A DNA stretch of 64,000 bases from Ananas comosus (Eukaryota > Streptophyta > Magnoliopsida > Poales > Bromeliaceae), in assembly GCF_001540865.1 (NCBI RefSeq), contig NC_033622.1:16938089-17002088 (forward strand). Reading direction: 5' to 3'. The notes beneath the pieces were generated by a model. It worked only from the letters and a program-made list of their open reading frames with translations, did no database searches and was not told the origin of the DNA. The position numbers were made by a program, and so were the translations under genes. Below are positions 16,900 through 29,218 of this stretch, one piece after another (within the stretch, counting starts at the first letter, position 1; each line of letters begins with the position of its first letter).

Positions 16900-17290
16900 C
16901 TCCGTTTGGTTCAGGGTTAAGAAAAAAATAGCTATTCCAGTGATAGAGTTAAGTTCAGGGTTAAAGTGGGGTTAAAGTTTATTTGTATTTGGTTGGGGGT
17001 TGGAGTTAGTCTAGAATAATAAAAAATAGTGTTTGGTTGGAATAGGTGGGATAAAAAGATAATGATTGATAAAGAAGAATAATGATTGATTGGAGTAGGT
17101 GTGATAAGAAAGATAGTGAGTTATTATGAATAGAAAATAGTGTTTGGTTGGAGTTTGGTGGGGTTAGGTCGGGTTAGCTAATCCGGAATAATTTATTTGA
17201 GGTGGGGTTAGCTAACCCCACCCATTTTTTAGGGTGTTTGGGGATAAAATGAGGGTTAAGAAATTACCAAAATAACCCCACCAAGCACCT
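16900..17290. mobile_element. TTTGGTT-ended MITE (copy 1)
   Basis: It begins CCGTTTGGTTCAGGGTTAAG and is rich in GGGTTAGCTAACCC motifs. The same family, in opposite orientation, lies at about 22729-23074, where the end reads CTTAACCCCGAACCAAA. Many short inverted motifs occur and there is no ORF. Confidence 0.55.
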
Positions 17291-17354
17291 TCTCAGCGTA
17301 AGGGCCACGTGCTCGTAGAGATGGAGCAAGAAAATCTATCTATACAATCTATGT

Positions 17355-17522
17355 GTTTTTTTTTTTTTTTTTGAGAGAGATAGATATATAGCACGCTATC
17401 TGCTTCGTTTATTTCATTTAGAAATAAACTTGGCTCGAAATATGAATTAACTAAGATTCAAACTTAGCACATCGAGTACCAACCATGCATCAAGCCCTTT
17501 GCCACTTGCTTTAGGTAGAAAT
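17355..17522 (-). mobile_element. tRNA-derived SINE, copy 1
   Basis: On the minus strand it reads AGCAAGTGGCAAAGG (A-box-like), then AAGTTTGAATCTTAG (B-box-like), then AAGTTTATTTCTAAATGAA, ending in a poly-A run (T run at 17356-17372 on the plus strand). A 9-bp target duplication AATCTATGT lies at 17346-17354 and 17523-17531. Four further copies are in this window. Confidence 0.85.
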
Positions 17523-18159
17523 AATCTATGTTAATATATAAGACGTGAGTTTTTAAGGCAGGTAGTAGAGCCGTAGAGGAAGGGGAACTGGAGGGGGAGT
17601 GGGGCTGGGGCTGGGCCTGGGGGTGTGATTGGGCCAACTTTTTTTCTTATTTTCTTTTTTTCATCATCGTCCACTAACTAGGACTTTAAAAAATAATATA
17701 TTTAAAAAAACAAATAATTTAATTCTCATTCGTCATAAAAATTTAAAATATATAGCTTTTTACATATAATTTTTAAATGGTGTAGATTATATGTATTAAA
17801 CATAAATTTTAATTTTATAATATTGATCACGTAGATATAAATTGCACAATAGATAATAAAAAAGAGATTAATAAAATTTAAATTAAAATTTGTTTTAATA
17901 AATTTAGTTACGAAAATCATATGAAATATATTAACTAAATCTGTAAGCTAAACGACATATTTTAATTTTGAAATTAATGTATCATTTACTCACTCAAATT
18001 TAACATATAGAAAGATTGGATAATAAAAACAAAGATTTGAAAAGTTGGATAACTAATTCAAAATGGTTTATTGTTCTAAAAATGACCACACATGAAAAAA
18101 AAATTATAAAGTCAAAAATTAATTTCAACACATACAAGAATAAATAAAAAAATAAAATA

Positions 18160-18620
18160 TGGGTGATAGAGAGGGTGGCGGCGGCGATTTTAGCGGCGGT
18201 TGTCGGCAATAGAGAGGCGGCAGAGAGGGTGGTGGCGGCGATGTTGGCGGCAATGTCGGCGCAGAGAGGCGGCGAAGAGGGTGGCAGCGGCAACCTCGAC
18301 GGCAGAGAGGCAGTTGAGGTGGCGGCAGCTAGCACTTGGTCGAGATAGATAGTCGAAAAAGGTTCGTTCAAACAGGAATAGAGGAAGAGCTGGAGGGAGA
18401 GAGAATGGATAAAAATAACATATTGAAAAGTTTTGGAGTGTTGAAAAGATAAAATTATAAATTTTATATAACATATAAGATTATTCGCTATCATTAATAC
18501 GAAATATCCATCCCCTCAATAACTTTAGTAACCTAATTATAAACTAGATGAACTAAACACAGTAATCCTAACAGGATTATCTGTAAGTCTGACAAGATAA
18601 TCCGAACACAAGTGTACCTT
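18160..18620. mobile_element. Probable remnant of a Harbinger-like element with a GGC-rich core
   Basis: A GC-rich GGCGGC/GAGAGG low-complexity tract (18163-18348) sits in AT-rich DNA. At 18560-18620 the phrase AGTAATCCTAACAGGATTA resembles the 3' end of the element at 10857-11545. The translated tract is alanine/valine repeats with no recognisable domain. Boundaries are not resolved. Confidence 0.35.
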
Positions 18621-18764
18621 ATAACGCTATTTATGATGTGGTAATATTTTTATTATATCATAATCATTAATTTCTAAATTTCAAATACTATTATTAAATC
18701 CTGCAATCATTATACCCTAAATCCTAACTTTTAAATCTTTTATAAATGTGTGCCAACTCATTGC

Positions 18765-18985
18765 CAATAGGTAAAACTTCAAAATCCCCTCTTGTGGTTT
18801 CAATTTTTTTCACTTTAGTACTATGTGGTTTAAAATATATCAAGTTAGTACCTATGGTTTCTCACTTTATCACTTTAGTACCCTTTGGTTTAAAGTGTAT
18901 CAAGTTAGTACCCTATGGTTTCTCACTTTATCACTTTAATACTCTGTGGTTTTACACTTTATCACTTTAGTACCCTGTGGTTTAA
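18765..18985. repeat. Short tandem repeat CACTTTAGTACC.TGTGGTTT
   Basis: Four to five imperfect units of about 55 bp alternate TATCACTTTAGTACC and TTTAAA.TATCAAGTTAGTACC. The wording resembles the ends of the Mutator-type MITE at 62014-62364 (GTGGTTTAAAATATATCAA), so this is probably a relic of a related element. No gene is seen from here to 19340. Confidence 0.5.
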
Positions 18986-19339
18986 AAAATAGTAATAATT
19001 TTAACAAATTTAGATTCACAAATTTAACATGCATTAAATTTGATTTCATATTTGTGTTCAAATTTAAATTCAATATTAGATATTGTATTGAGTTCACAAT
19101 CCAAATTCATATTTAAGTTTAAATTCAAAGATAAAACAAAATTCATACAACAAACTTGAATTAAAATGAAATTTTGATGAAAGATTAAAATTTTAATTAA
19201 CATTTTACATTTGTTATTTCAATTTGTAATTAAAATTTGGATCCAAATCGAACTTACAATTTGAAGTAAAATTTCAAATTAAATTTGAATTTATAATTCA
19301 AATTCAAATGATATGATTTAAATTAATTTCAAATTCAAG

Positions 19340-19340
19340 T

Positions 19341-19398
<58 letters not shown>
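19340..19398. repeat. (CT)n microsatellite
   Basis: A pure CT dinucleotide run of close to 30 units, followed by TA repeats and a family-1-related MITE. Confidence 0.9.
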
Positions 19399-19399
<1 letters not shown>

Positions 19400-19418
19400 A
19401 TATATATATATATATGAG

Positions 19419-19641
19419 TAGGGCTAGAATACTTGTAAAAGTATCACCAAGTGATTATTTGTGTGTTTTTTAGCCTTGGATGGAGAGATGTGAGGTTGAG
19501 ATGATGGTGGTAGGTGGTGGTAGGTGTGGTAGGTGAAATAGTGTTTGATCCAAAGACTATTATTAATCAAAAAGTAGATCCAATGGCTAAAAACACACAA
19601 GTATCACTTGGCTGATACTTGTAAAAGTATTCTAGCCCTAC
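19419..19641. mobile_element. Short TIR MITE, near twin of 41240-41456
   Basis: TAGGGCTAGAATACTTGTA at the left is matched by TACAAGTATTCTAGCCCTA-type sequence at the right. The interior has GATGATGGTGGTAGGTGG, and 41240-41456 is nearly the same sequence. It is about 222 bp and lies inside TA repeats, which hide any TA target duplication. Confidence 0.75.
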
Positions 19642-19687
<46 letters not shown>

Positions 19688-20339
19688 CTTGTGTCAATCC
19701 CTAACTTGACTCTTTCTTCTATATTTGGTGGAGTCATTTTGAGGAGATTTGTTTTCTAATGATGAGAATTTCTCCGACCAAACACCAGAGAATCATTTAT
19801 TTGATTTTCATTTCAAACCTCAAATTCTTCAAATCAAACATATCCTAATATTCCATCACTATGACAATTTTGAACTTTTAGTATGATTATTTTTTAAATG
19901 CCTGACAATTATTTGGTATACTTTTTTTTTTTTTTTGAGTAAACAAGGGTATACCCTATTTGTTATTTGGTATACTTTAGGTTATATTTAGTATAAGAAT
20001 AAACGAGAATAGTTAAATTTATCTCATGATTCCTCTAACATTTAAAATAAAAGCAAAATGATTGTTCCGGTCAATCTGAGCTATTCTAAGTAATTCTAAA
20101 ATAATTCGGTAATATATAACAATTCTACCTTTTTCAATATAATAAGAGTATTCTAATACTTGTACTTTGCTAAATGCTAATTGAAAACAACGAATATAAA
20201 AGAAAGAATATAGTAGTAATAGTAGACTATAGAAATAAAATAAATAATAATAATATTCTTATTATTACTATTATAAAAATTATTAATAATGTAAATATAA
20301 GAATTATATATATATATATATAATATATATTATAATATA

Positions 20340-20577
20340 TAGGCTGGAATACTATTAATAGTAAAATACTCTTTTTGCTATCAAATTTTTAACCCTTAGA
20401 TAAAAAACTGTAGGTTCAGGATGATATTAGTCGGTTAGAGTTGAATGGTCCCCCTAGGGTTAAATGGTCTCCACTGAGTTATAGTATTTAACCTAATGGT
20501 TAGAAATAATGAAAAGAGTTGATTCAAAGGCTAAAAAACTAATAGCAACAATGAAATTTTGCTACTAATAGTAGCCC
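20340..20577. mobile_element. Family-1 TIR MITE
   Basis: It begins TAGGCTGGAATACTATTAATAG and ends CTACTAATAGTAGCCCACTCC. The interior shares GTAGGTTCAGGATGATA with the family and has no ORF. Confidence 0.6.
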
Positions 20578-20632
20578 ACTCCAAAAAAATAAAAAAAAAT
20601 TCAATTGGAAGGATGTATATACATAAAAAAAA

Positions 20633-21490
20633 AAGAGTTAGTTGAATACAACTCTTAGTAAACATATCGAATTACAAATATATTTTTATAAAGTTTAATT
20701 TTTTTATATTATTTTTATAAAAGTCTAGTAATTTTCAAATTTGTCCCTCTAGTTTATTATCGTTAGAGAACTGTTAATTTTTTAACATCAGATAAGTGAA
20801 ATATCAATTTTGTCATCACAAATATGTTCCTTCAAAAGCCTCAACTGCTATAATCGTGTAGAAATGTCCCTCCAAAAAATTTTCAAAAATTTATGTAGCT
20901 AAATTCGCTTGCTTAATGAATGAAGCAGGTGGCATACTACCTTTTTCTCAAAAAAATAAAAAATTCAATGGTCATCTTTTTCCTTTTTAAAACCTAACAC
21001 AGTTCACCATTATTACAATATTTTTTCTCACTACTTTTCTCTTAATCGTTTTCTTTTGAGCAAAATAAGAAAAAATCATAAAAAAAATAAATGGAGAAGC
21101 AACAAACATTCAACATAGGCAAAGCAACACGCGTCGTGAACGAAAAGGGACAGAGAAATTCTAAGTACAAACGAAAAAGGACAGAGAAATTCTAAGTACA
21201 AATTAAAAACTAGCATAAAGAAGAGAGAGAAGAGGAAGAGGAAGCGAAAGTAGAAAAAGAGTTCTCATTGCTAGAATTTTTGTTAAGAGAAGAGAACATG
21301 ATATAAAACGGGTGAAAAAATCAATTTACCTATGGTTAACTAAATTTTTTTAATAGATCCTAACGGTAGAGGCATATCTAAAAAATATTAAGACTTTTAC
21401 AGAAATAATATAAAAAAGTTGAACTTTACAGTGATATATTTATAATTCGTTATGTTTATAGGGTTGTATAAATAATTGCTATCTATGAAA
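20633..21490. mobile_element. TIR element of about 850 bp
   Basis: The left arm (TACAACTCTTAGTAAACATA, then CGAATTACAAATATATTT) is inverted at the right end (AAATATATTTATAATTCG). The similarity runs about 100 bp. The interior includes a 33-bp tandem duplication around GGACAGAGAAATTCTAAGTAC (21150-21200) and a LINE-tail-like phrase at about 20930. No transposase is seen. Confidence 0.55.
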
Positions 21491-21504
21491 AAATGTCCTT
21501 GCAA

Positions 21505-21662
21505 CCGGCTGTCCCTAGCGCAAGTGGCGGAAGGCTTAATGGTTGGTATCCGAGGTTTCAATTTCGAATCCCAGTTGATTCACATTTCTAGCTAAATTTA
21601 TTTCTAAATAAAATAAACGAAGCGGATAGCATATTATCTATCTCTCCAAAAAAAAAAAAAAA
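21505..21662 (+). mobile_element. tRNA-derived SINE, copy 2
   Basis: It starts CCGGCTGTCCCTAGCGCAAG, has the B-box-like TTTCGAATCCC, and ends in poly-A. The 9-bp target duplication TCCTTGCAA is at 21496-21504 and 21663-21671. Confidence 0.88.
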
Positions 21663-21671
21663 TCCTTGCAA

Positions 21672-24414
21672 ATTAAGATGTTTTGTCCTTTGTGAATAAT
21701 TGACAGGATTCTCTGGTTAATGCACAAAGAGCTCGGTGCGTGCCGCCAAACTTTAATCAAAACATGTTGAAAAAGTAGCGTGTTGCGATCGTTGCCGACG
21801 AAGGAAAAGGAATGCACGAGACTACGAATTGAAAAACAACAAATTTCAGTCGCCTTTTCGTGCAGATCAGTAGGGCCGATATATACATCTACAGGATATA
21901 TAGGTACAAATTTTACATCAATGAAGTTCCTGTGGCCTATATGTACTTGGAAAAAAAGCTACTTATACATTCCAATTGGAGTGCATATATAAGTTACATT
22001 CTATCCATCTAATGAATGAGGATCACTCACTAATCATTTGATATGACTAATAAAATTACTCCATCAATTAGAGAGGTGGGGTGTAAGATGCACGCTTCAA
22101 TTGTGATGTATGAATAGTATTATTTTATTATTCGACTTGTTAATTAAGATTTATTATTATTATTACTATTATTAAAATTCAAATAAAAATATCAATTCTT
22201 GAATCTTTTAGTATTGGATTTATATTCCTAGTAGTGGTGTTCAAATAGCTAGCATTTTCTTTTTGCTCGAGCAATACTATCTGAACCCCATAAAAAAATA
22301 ATATTACTAGTGCATCATAAAATAGAGTGTAAATATTACACCTCTTATACAGTGGCTCATCTTGAATTCATGTCTACGGAACTCTAGGATGAGAGATTAA
22401 AAATCTTACACTTTTTTTTAGTGTGCCAACAAATTTTTTTTCTGTGAAAAATGCAAATTTTTTTCTATTTTGAAAAGTTTTAAGTCGTATTAATATTTTT
22501 AAAACAACTATATTTACATCTATAATGACTTTAAACAATATTTTGCATTTTATTCTTAAAAATAACTTAGATTAATGAATATTTTTCTCCAATTTATGAG
22601 AAAATTTTGGAGACTCTGAGCTGCAGGAAGAAAGCGCCAGCTCTTTGATGCTCCTCGTGGGTAGGGGTGGCGGTGGCGGTGTATATCATACATCCAAAAT
22701 GGATGTAGGGATAGCATTGCTCATACTTTAAACCTTCGTTTGGTTGGGGGTTAAGAGTGGAATAATTCCTTAACCCCCATATTATCTCCAAACATTTTTA
22801 AAAATGGGTGGGGTTAGCTAACCCCACCTAATCCTGGATAGCCTATTTTGGGTCGGGTTAGCTAATCCTACCAAACCCTAACCAAACACTATTTTTTATT
22901 GATAATAACCCACCATGGCCTTCTTATCCCATCTACTCCAATCAAACATTATTTTTCACTTTTCTAGACTAACTCCAACCCCCAACCAAACACAAAAATA
23001 CTCTAACCCCATCTTAACCCTGAACTTAGCCCTATTCCTGGAATAACTAGTTTTTCTTAACCCCGAACCAAATGGTAAGTTTATCGATTAATTTTCATTA
23101 TAATAATTTAGTTATTTTCAAGCAAGTAATTTATAACTAAAGTTTAATAGAAGTTTTAAAAACAAAATTCTTAATGCGATTAGCTAAAATAATTTAAATA
23201 AAAATTAAGAAGTTAAAAAATATATATTAATGAAAAAAGTTTATTTTTCATACTTTTACGTACTAAAAAAGTTGTAATCAATTATTATTATTTTCATATA
23301 GAATAACAATTAAAATCCTTTTTTTTTTTTTTCTCGCATAATTCATCACCATCATTATTTTTCTCACAGATCGACCTGAATTTCCATGGGATCCGTCCCA
23401 AATAGGACTTAGATGGGGAGGGTTCTGTTCCCGCAGGAATGGTTGAAAGCATGGAAGGTGATCCCGTAAATGAGATAACTGTGTTATGGCGCTTAATTCC
23501 TATACGTACAAAGTAATAATTGTTCAATAACTACATGGAAACAAACTGATGAACATAAGAAGATAGACCCACAGCACCAAGTAATAAGGATCTGTTTGCT
23601 TTCTTGAAAAATAGCAAAAAATTATTTTTCAAAAAAAAAATTTTGTGGAAATTATTTTTTTAGTTTCTATTGTTTGGTTCGACAGAAAAGAAAATTAGTT
23701 TTTCATATATACATGTCTGGATGGGAAGAAAAAAAAATAAAAAATACTTTTATATTTGATCTATTTTATTTGTTTGGTTAGTTAAAAATTTTGGTATATA
23801 AACACCTTCTACGTAAGGAGAGTGAGATGGCCAATCTTTTAAAATTCTCATAGATTGTTTATAATATAAATAATAAATAATAAATAAAAATAATTTAAAG
23901 CATATTTTGATATAGATAAAATAGTTTTACAAAGTAGATAGAGATGATTGACATGACGAATAGGAGATAAAGATAATTCGCATAAGTTATTTTCGATGAC
24001 CAAGTTTTTGAATCGACGATTAACACCATTAAATATGATTTGGAGTATTTGAAATTTGATTTCTAAAAGTTCTATTTTCTGAAAACTAATCTGATTGAGT
24101 ACTGGAACTTTCTTAACCTGTCGCTTGACCTTGAAGACGTCCATAAATTGAGGGTCACTTCTTGAGCTGATCAAGCTGTAATCTACCGAAATTTTGATCT
24201 GATCAACATTTGACTCGATCAACCAATCCGAAGAATTATTCGGCTTGTGAAACGTATGATTACTATATATTTAAAATTTAAAATCTGACGCATATTCGTA
24301 TTCTAATTTGCATCAAATAAAAAATATAAATGCGAATATAATTTCACCAAATACCAAATGGCATTCCATCCTTTGCACGCCTAATTAAAACCCTACTTTA
24401 TTTGCCAGTATTTT
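21672..24414. other. Intergenic, one MITE, no gene seen
   Basis: AT-rich sequence with only short ORFs that lack conserved motifs. A TTTGGTT-ended MITE occupies about 22729-23074 (left CGTTTGGTTGGGGGTTAAG, right CTTAACCCCGAACCAAATGG), the inverse of the copy at 16900-17290. A GGCGGTGGCGGT tract lies at about 22665-22682. Confidence 0.5.
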
Positions 24415-24415
24415 C

Positions 24416-24602
24416 GGACAAAAATTTGGTGGGCATCTGTTCCCAAACAACTTGTTTAGGGACGGAGCCGATGGGCGACGACGCTCTTTCCACCACAGGC
24501 TTCTTTCTATCTCTATCTCTCTCTAAAAAATCGGAGCCCATATATTTTTTTATCTGTTTCCAAGGGTCGCTATGGGGGCGGATGCCCACCAAATCTTTGT
24601 CC
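24416..24602. mobile_element. Short TIR element with GGACAAA ends
   Basis: Left CGGACAAAAATTTGGTGGGC and right GCCCACCAAATCTTTGTCCG are inverted with one mismatch. The element is about 187 bp. The target duplication is unclear. The ORF crossing it on the plus strand spans non-coding sequence and was not accepted. Confidence 0.6.
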
Positions 24603-24769
24603 GGCGTCTTTTATCACTCCTATGGCACTGATGGTTGTACAGCACTCCCACTTGTTTTCTTCCCCGCGTGCCCTTTGTGCAAAAATCATAGAGCAATAAT
24701 TTCCATCCTACGATCGTGTGATTCCGCCCTACACTAATTATCTCTTTGAAAATGAAAAGAGAACGTAGA

Positions 24770-25190
24770 GAAACCATTGAAAGAGCGTTCATATTTTATC
24801 TTTTTTTTTTTTGTATTTTCATCAACAAATAGACGGCGGGGCCGGGAGTAAATGGAAGAATGGTGGTACGAAATTGAATGTTCGATCTCTCGTGCGCCGT
24901 GCCAGTCCATGCACCGCCAAATATCTCACTCTCCGTCCTGCGTCGTCTCCCCCAAAATGAAAGGTGAAAATTCGTTGGTAGGTTAGGAAACCATTGAATA
25001 GAGCGTTCAATAATTTTTTTCTTTTTTTCCTTTCCTTTTCATGTTCATTAAAAAGTAGAGGACGGGGAGAAGCAATTAATGGAACAATGGTGGTCCAAAA
25101 TTCAATGTTCTCTCATACACCGCTCCAGTCCATGCACGGCCAAAATAACTCGCTCTCCGTTCCATTCATCTCGGTCCTCCTCATGATTTA
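24770..25190. repeat. Direct duplication of about 200 bp
   Basis: 24770-24960 and 24985-25190 share, in order, GAAACCATTGAA, AGAGCGTTCA, a T-rich run, ATGGTGGT and CCAGTCCATGCAC.GCCAAA. They are diverged by scattered substitutions and small indels. No coding function is apparent. Confidence 0.6.
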
Positions 25191-25199
25191 GATAAAACG

Positions 25200-26315
25200 G
25201 CCGAAGCAACAGTTTCTCATGAACTTATCCCTTTTGATCAAATGGTGGAGGTTCCTGTCTGAAAGGAATCACATGTGGGGTGCAGTATTGAACGGAATAT
25301 ACTATCTATGGAGAAAATCGCTTGCGGAAGGGGTGTCGTTTTAAGCCTCTTTCTTTCTGGTGGAGGAGGAGTGTTCTTACGACTAGAGAAATCTTTAAAT
25401 ATAGCGTTTCTTACTCAATTGGGGATAGACAAATTGTAAATTTCTGGACTGATATCGAGCGCGAACAAGCCCCTCTGCGCACTTTATATCCATCTATATA
25501 TCTTCAATAAAATCACATCCAAAAACTACAAAGTGAAGGAATGTTGGGGAAGGAACGGTTGGAAGTGGCACAAGATTCTGTCTGGATACACTCCTACGTC
25601 TCAGCCTGAAATTGATCAACTTTTGACTCTAAAGGAGTCAATATCCGAGATCTCTTTGAGTAATACACAGGATGAAGTTAGATGGAGATAGGTATGTTCT
25701 GAAAAGTTCTCGGTCAAATCGGATACAAATTTCTTCTAGACGGTAGAGCAAGAGTTGAGAACTATGCATACTTGTGGAAGATCAAATACACTCTTAAAGT
25801 CAAGATTTTCGTATGGTTAGTGTTGTGAAAAAAGGTACTCACTGCTGACAACCTACTTAAAAAGGGTTAGAGTGGAGAGGAATACTGTGTTTTATGCCTG
25901 GATGAGACGGAGACCGTGGACCATCTTTTCTCCGGCTACCCTTTTACTTCTGCTGTGCTTAAAGGGATGCTACCAAACAAACTACTTTTTAATATTTATT
26001 CATCCCTTCTAGAGATTTGGGAAGCGAGTAAACTTAAAAGGGGTGAACACTGGGGAAAGAGCTGACGACCATCGCTGCTGTGTGGTGGGCTATTTGGTTG
26101 GAGCGCAATAGAAGGATCTTTTAAAAAACTAAACGTGCGCTGTGTGCAGCCTTGACGGATACACGTATCATGAGGGATTGCTGGGACCGTTGCTGTATTT
26201 AATCTTCTTTTTTTTTTTTCCATTGTGAGGCCCAAGTTGCCTCAATTTATAGCCAAATTCATCATATAAATGAATGAAGTGGTAACATGCTATCTTTTCT
26301 CAAAAAAAACAAAAA
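25200..26315 (+). mobile_element. Decayed LINE 3' end with zf-RVT domain
   Basis: In the plus frames, broken by several stops and shifts, are parts of the C-terminal region of plant L1-type reverse transcriptases. There is an SIGDRQIVNFWTD stretch, then a W-KIKYTLKVKIFVWL-type stretch, then CVLC...DHLF (the zf-RVT zinc-binding region). After the coding part the sequence ends in AATGAATGAAGTGG...TCTCAAAAAAAA, the tail phrase also seen at about 4937 and 20940. The 5' part is absent, as in typical 5'-truncated LINE copies. Confidence 0.7.
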
Positions 26316-27409
26316 GATTACTAGAAAAGAGGAAAAATAAATATATAAAAAAAAAGAAAGAAGAACACACCCACTTATTGATAAGTGTAGTGCTGATCGT
26401 ACTCATAATACCAAGAGCGCTACGTATTCGATCAGTAGTCTCTCTACCTTCTCAATTATGTGATTGCAACCGCGTGTTGGATCGCCACTTCTAACCGAAC
26501 GTTGACAACTATATGTGCATAGCACAGTAATGGGAGATGATTGGAGTGATATCTCTCCACCTCCTTCTATCGGTCTCGCAATTTCCCAAGCAGTACCTAT
26601 CATATGCATGTGTGGACAGGTGCAAACACGAGTGAGCTGGTCCTTGCTCGAATTCTGCTGTGAATTGTTCGATTACGACCCGGCTCATTTATGATTTGAA
26701 ATTACTTTTCCTCTTTATATTTTCTAATTAACTACATATACACATGTATTATATGCACATTCGACTATTTCAAACGGAACACGAAGGAGCATAGACTTGC
26801 TCGTGCTCGGAATGAAACTATTTCGAGTGAAAAAATTAGCTCGATTTCATGTTTGAAATTAATTTCAAATTAGCTTATTTCGAACTGAATATGAGTTGGC
26901 TCACGAACGGCGAGCTAGACTTGCGGTCCTCCGCTTGTGCACCATGTCCACTTTTATGTGAATCGAGCAAACGAGCTAGTCCCTTTTACAGTACTCGCGC
27001 GCTTTTCATGCGAAGTAAATAGGTAAGTAAATTAGCTAAGGTCGCTCCATTTTCTTATCCATCCTTTGGAGCAATGCTAACGTTTAATTTGCACGGAAAC
27101 AGTGGAGAAATCGACCTGACATTCAATTTGTAAACAAAGTAAATGTCCGCCGTAATTTCAGTGACCAACCTCATTAGTTACGCATCAGAATTTAAATTCA
27201 ATGTAGATTCTTAGTCCGTAGATTAATTTGTACGTAGTATTTTACCTCGGATCTTGAGGAGCTTAATTTGCAGCATTTTATTATAACCTAGTCTATGGAG
27301 TTAGTCTTTGCCTTCTTAGTTAGTTGCATTCAAGTGACATCGCTCTAAACAACGAGAATATACTTGCCTTAATCAGCGAAGAATGCAACAATTTTTTTCT
27401 CTTGTATGG

Positions 27410-27442
<33 letters not shown>

Positions 27443-27788
27443 AGTTATTCACAGAGCTCCTGCTATTGAAAAGTGTTATGTACGGAATGATTTTGGGTGA
27501 TGGGAGGTGAGTTTGTGAAGGAAAAGGAGAGGTAGAGAATCAGAGAGAGATAGGGAGTGAGATTGGAGGAAGAGAGTAGGTTTAAAAGAATTAGAGGAGG
27601 GTTTTGGGAGGAGAAGAGAAGGAGGTGGAGAAGAAGAGGATAATTGGGAAGAGACAAGCTAATTCATTTCATTCATGTCCTGTAATGCTTAACATTCTCT
27701 ACCTATACTACTTTTTGGTTCTATACTGAAATGAAAATTACATATTTCTGAGGTTAACAACAAAGTGACAAAATAAGATGCTGTCGGG

Positions 27789-28286
27789 TTGGCTGCCATT
27801 CGGGTACTTGGCCCCTTCTGGGCTTTCCGGTTCATAGCTGCTTGTAACGGGCAATCGGGCGTCGGGCTCGACCTATCCGCATCATCCGTACCGGCGGGCC
27901 TTGGGTTCGCTAATTGCAAGCCGATCCGAGGTCGGCCCGCCCGATCCGCCTATAAACGGGCAATTGGGCGTCGGACTCCTTCTTCTCCGGTCATCCCGAC
28001 CTGCGGTACTGGTTCGGTTTTGCCTCCGTCCGAGATCCTGAAGCTTCGATCCGCCAGTCCTTCTTCGCCCCAACTCCATGGACTCCCTCGGACATCCCAG
28101 CGCCCTCTCCGAGCTTTTGAGGATGCCCTAGCTCCGTCGTCCCCAACCAGAGCTCCGCCCAGAGCCACCTCTCGCCTGACTGTTCCGTCAAGCTCGCCTG
28201 AGCCCTTCGAAGACGCTTCTCGTCGGCCCGCCTGCCGCACCTCCTCCTCTCCACCTGCTGCTGCCACTTATTCTTCTTCTAGCTAG
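27789..28286 (+). other. GC-rich block with a 165-codon open frame, unrecognised
   Basis: A sharply GC-rich island (about 27780-28290) in AT-rich DNA carries an open frame on the plus strand and several open frames on the minus strand. The plus-frame product is Ser/Pro/Arg-rich with no domain I recognise. The phrase CGGGCGTCGG.CTC occurs twice (about 27855 and 27965). Open frames on both strands are expected in such GC-rich DNA, so coding status is doubtful. It may be part of an unrecognised transposable element. A poly-A run lies at about 27413-27440. Confidence 0.25.
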
Positions 28287-29137
28287 TAAAGCTGCTACCT
28301 TTACTTCTCTTCTACATCTAACTACTAATACTACTACTACTTCTACCATTTATTCTTCAGGGTTGTTACAAAAAGGTACGCAAAGTTGCTTGGATTTGCA
28401 TTTCGACAGATATCAGATATAGATCTGCAAATAAACTGATGACTGTTTATTGAATTGATGATGTTTGGTCATTCTTTTTCTGCAAATAAACCGATAACAA
28501 TTTGCACCATTTTTTTATCACCTGCGACTACGTCATTTTGAAATTGATTAATGATGCCCTCAACTTTTTTTTTTTTTTTTGATCGAGACTCTCTAAACTT
28601 TTTCTTGCTTTCTTTTTTTTGTTATTTGAGTTTGTATATTTGATTAAAAGTCGAAAGTTTTATCAAATTTAGTGGCCATATTATTTATCAACCATTAATT
28701 GATATAATTTTATTTACTAAAATTGGATTAAAGCTATTAAATTTAATAAAATCGGCAATAAATTTGATAAATCTTCAATTTATTGAGCTAAAATTACTTA
28801 ATTTAACAATTGAAGTAGTCTTAATAAAAAAGGGTAAATAGCACAATTGGTCCCTGGCGTTTGTATTTTGTTTTAATCAGGTTCCAACTATTTAAATTCT
28901 CCTAATGGAGCGGGTCATGTCGACTTCGTAAAGTTTTGTGTGCTGATATTGATCATGGTCATCCTTCATGTGTTTGATAAAAGTGGTTATAGGCGCGAAA
29001 GATGATATTGAGAGTGGTAAGATTGGACTTGACGCAATGGACGAAGAGATTAGGAACCAAAATGAAAAATAGATAAAGATTAGGAATTTGTGGTGCAATT
29101 AATTAAGATAAATTCGCATTAGTTACACTCGATCATG

Positions 29138-29218
29138 CATGCATCTTACTTATTTTCTAAAGAAAATCACGGTACCAGCGAGCAGAGCTTTTTGGGTGGC
29201 TATTCAACGTCCCATTTA
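29138..29218 (-). pseudogene. Relic of a third GH1 copy (end of last exon)
   Basis: The minus strand reads NGTLNSHPKSSARWYRDFL and then a stop, matching the last residues of copies A and B ([14 protein letters not shown]...FLGK). Only about 80 bp remain. The 3' flank block at 27150-27420 lies at about the spacing seen for copy B, supporting a once-complete third array member. Confidence 0.8.

Noticed and set aside
17341..17540. Possible second tRNA gene from A-box and B-box matches
   Set aside because: No cloverleaf forms; the poly-A tail and target duplication show it is a SINE.
18000..18494. Minus-strand ORF of 164 codons
   Set aside because: Low-complexity translation of a GGC-rich tract flanked by A/T-rich hydrophobic stretches, with no domain.
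28892..29098. Small minus-strand ORF with a signal-peptide-like start
   Set aside because: It lies next to the GH1 relic, but its residues match nothing in GH1 and it has no support beyond a hydrophobic N-terminus.
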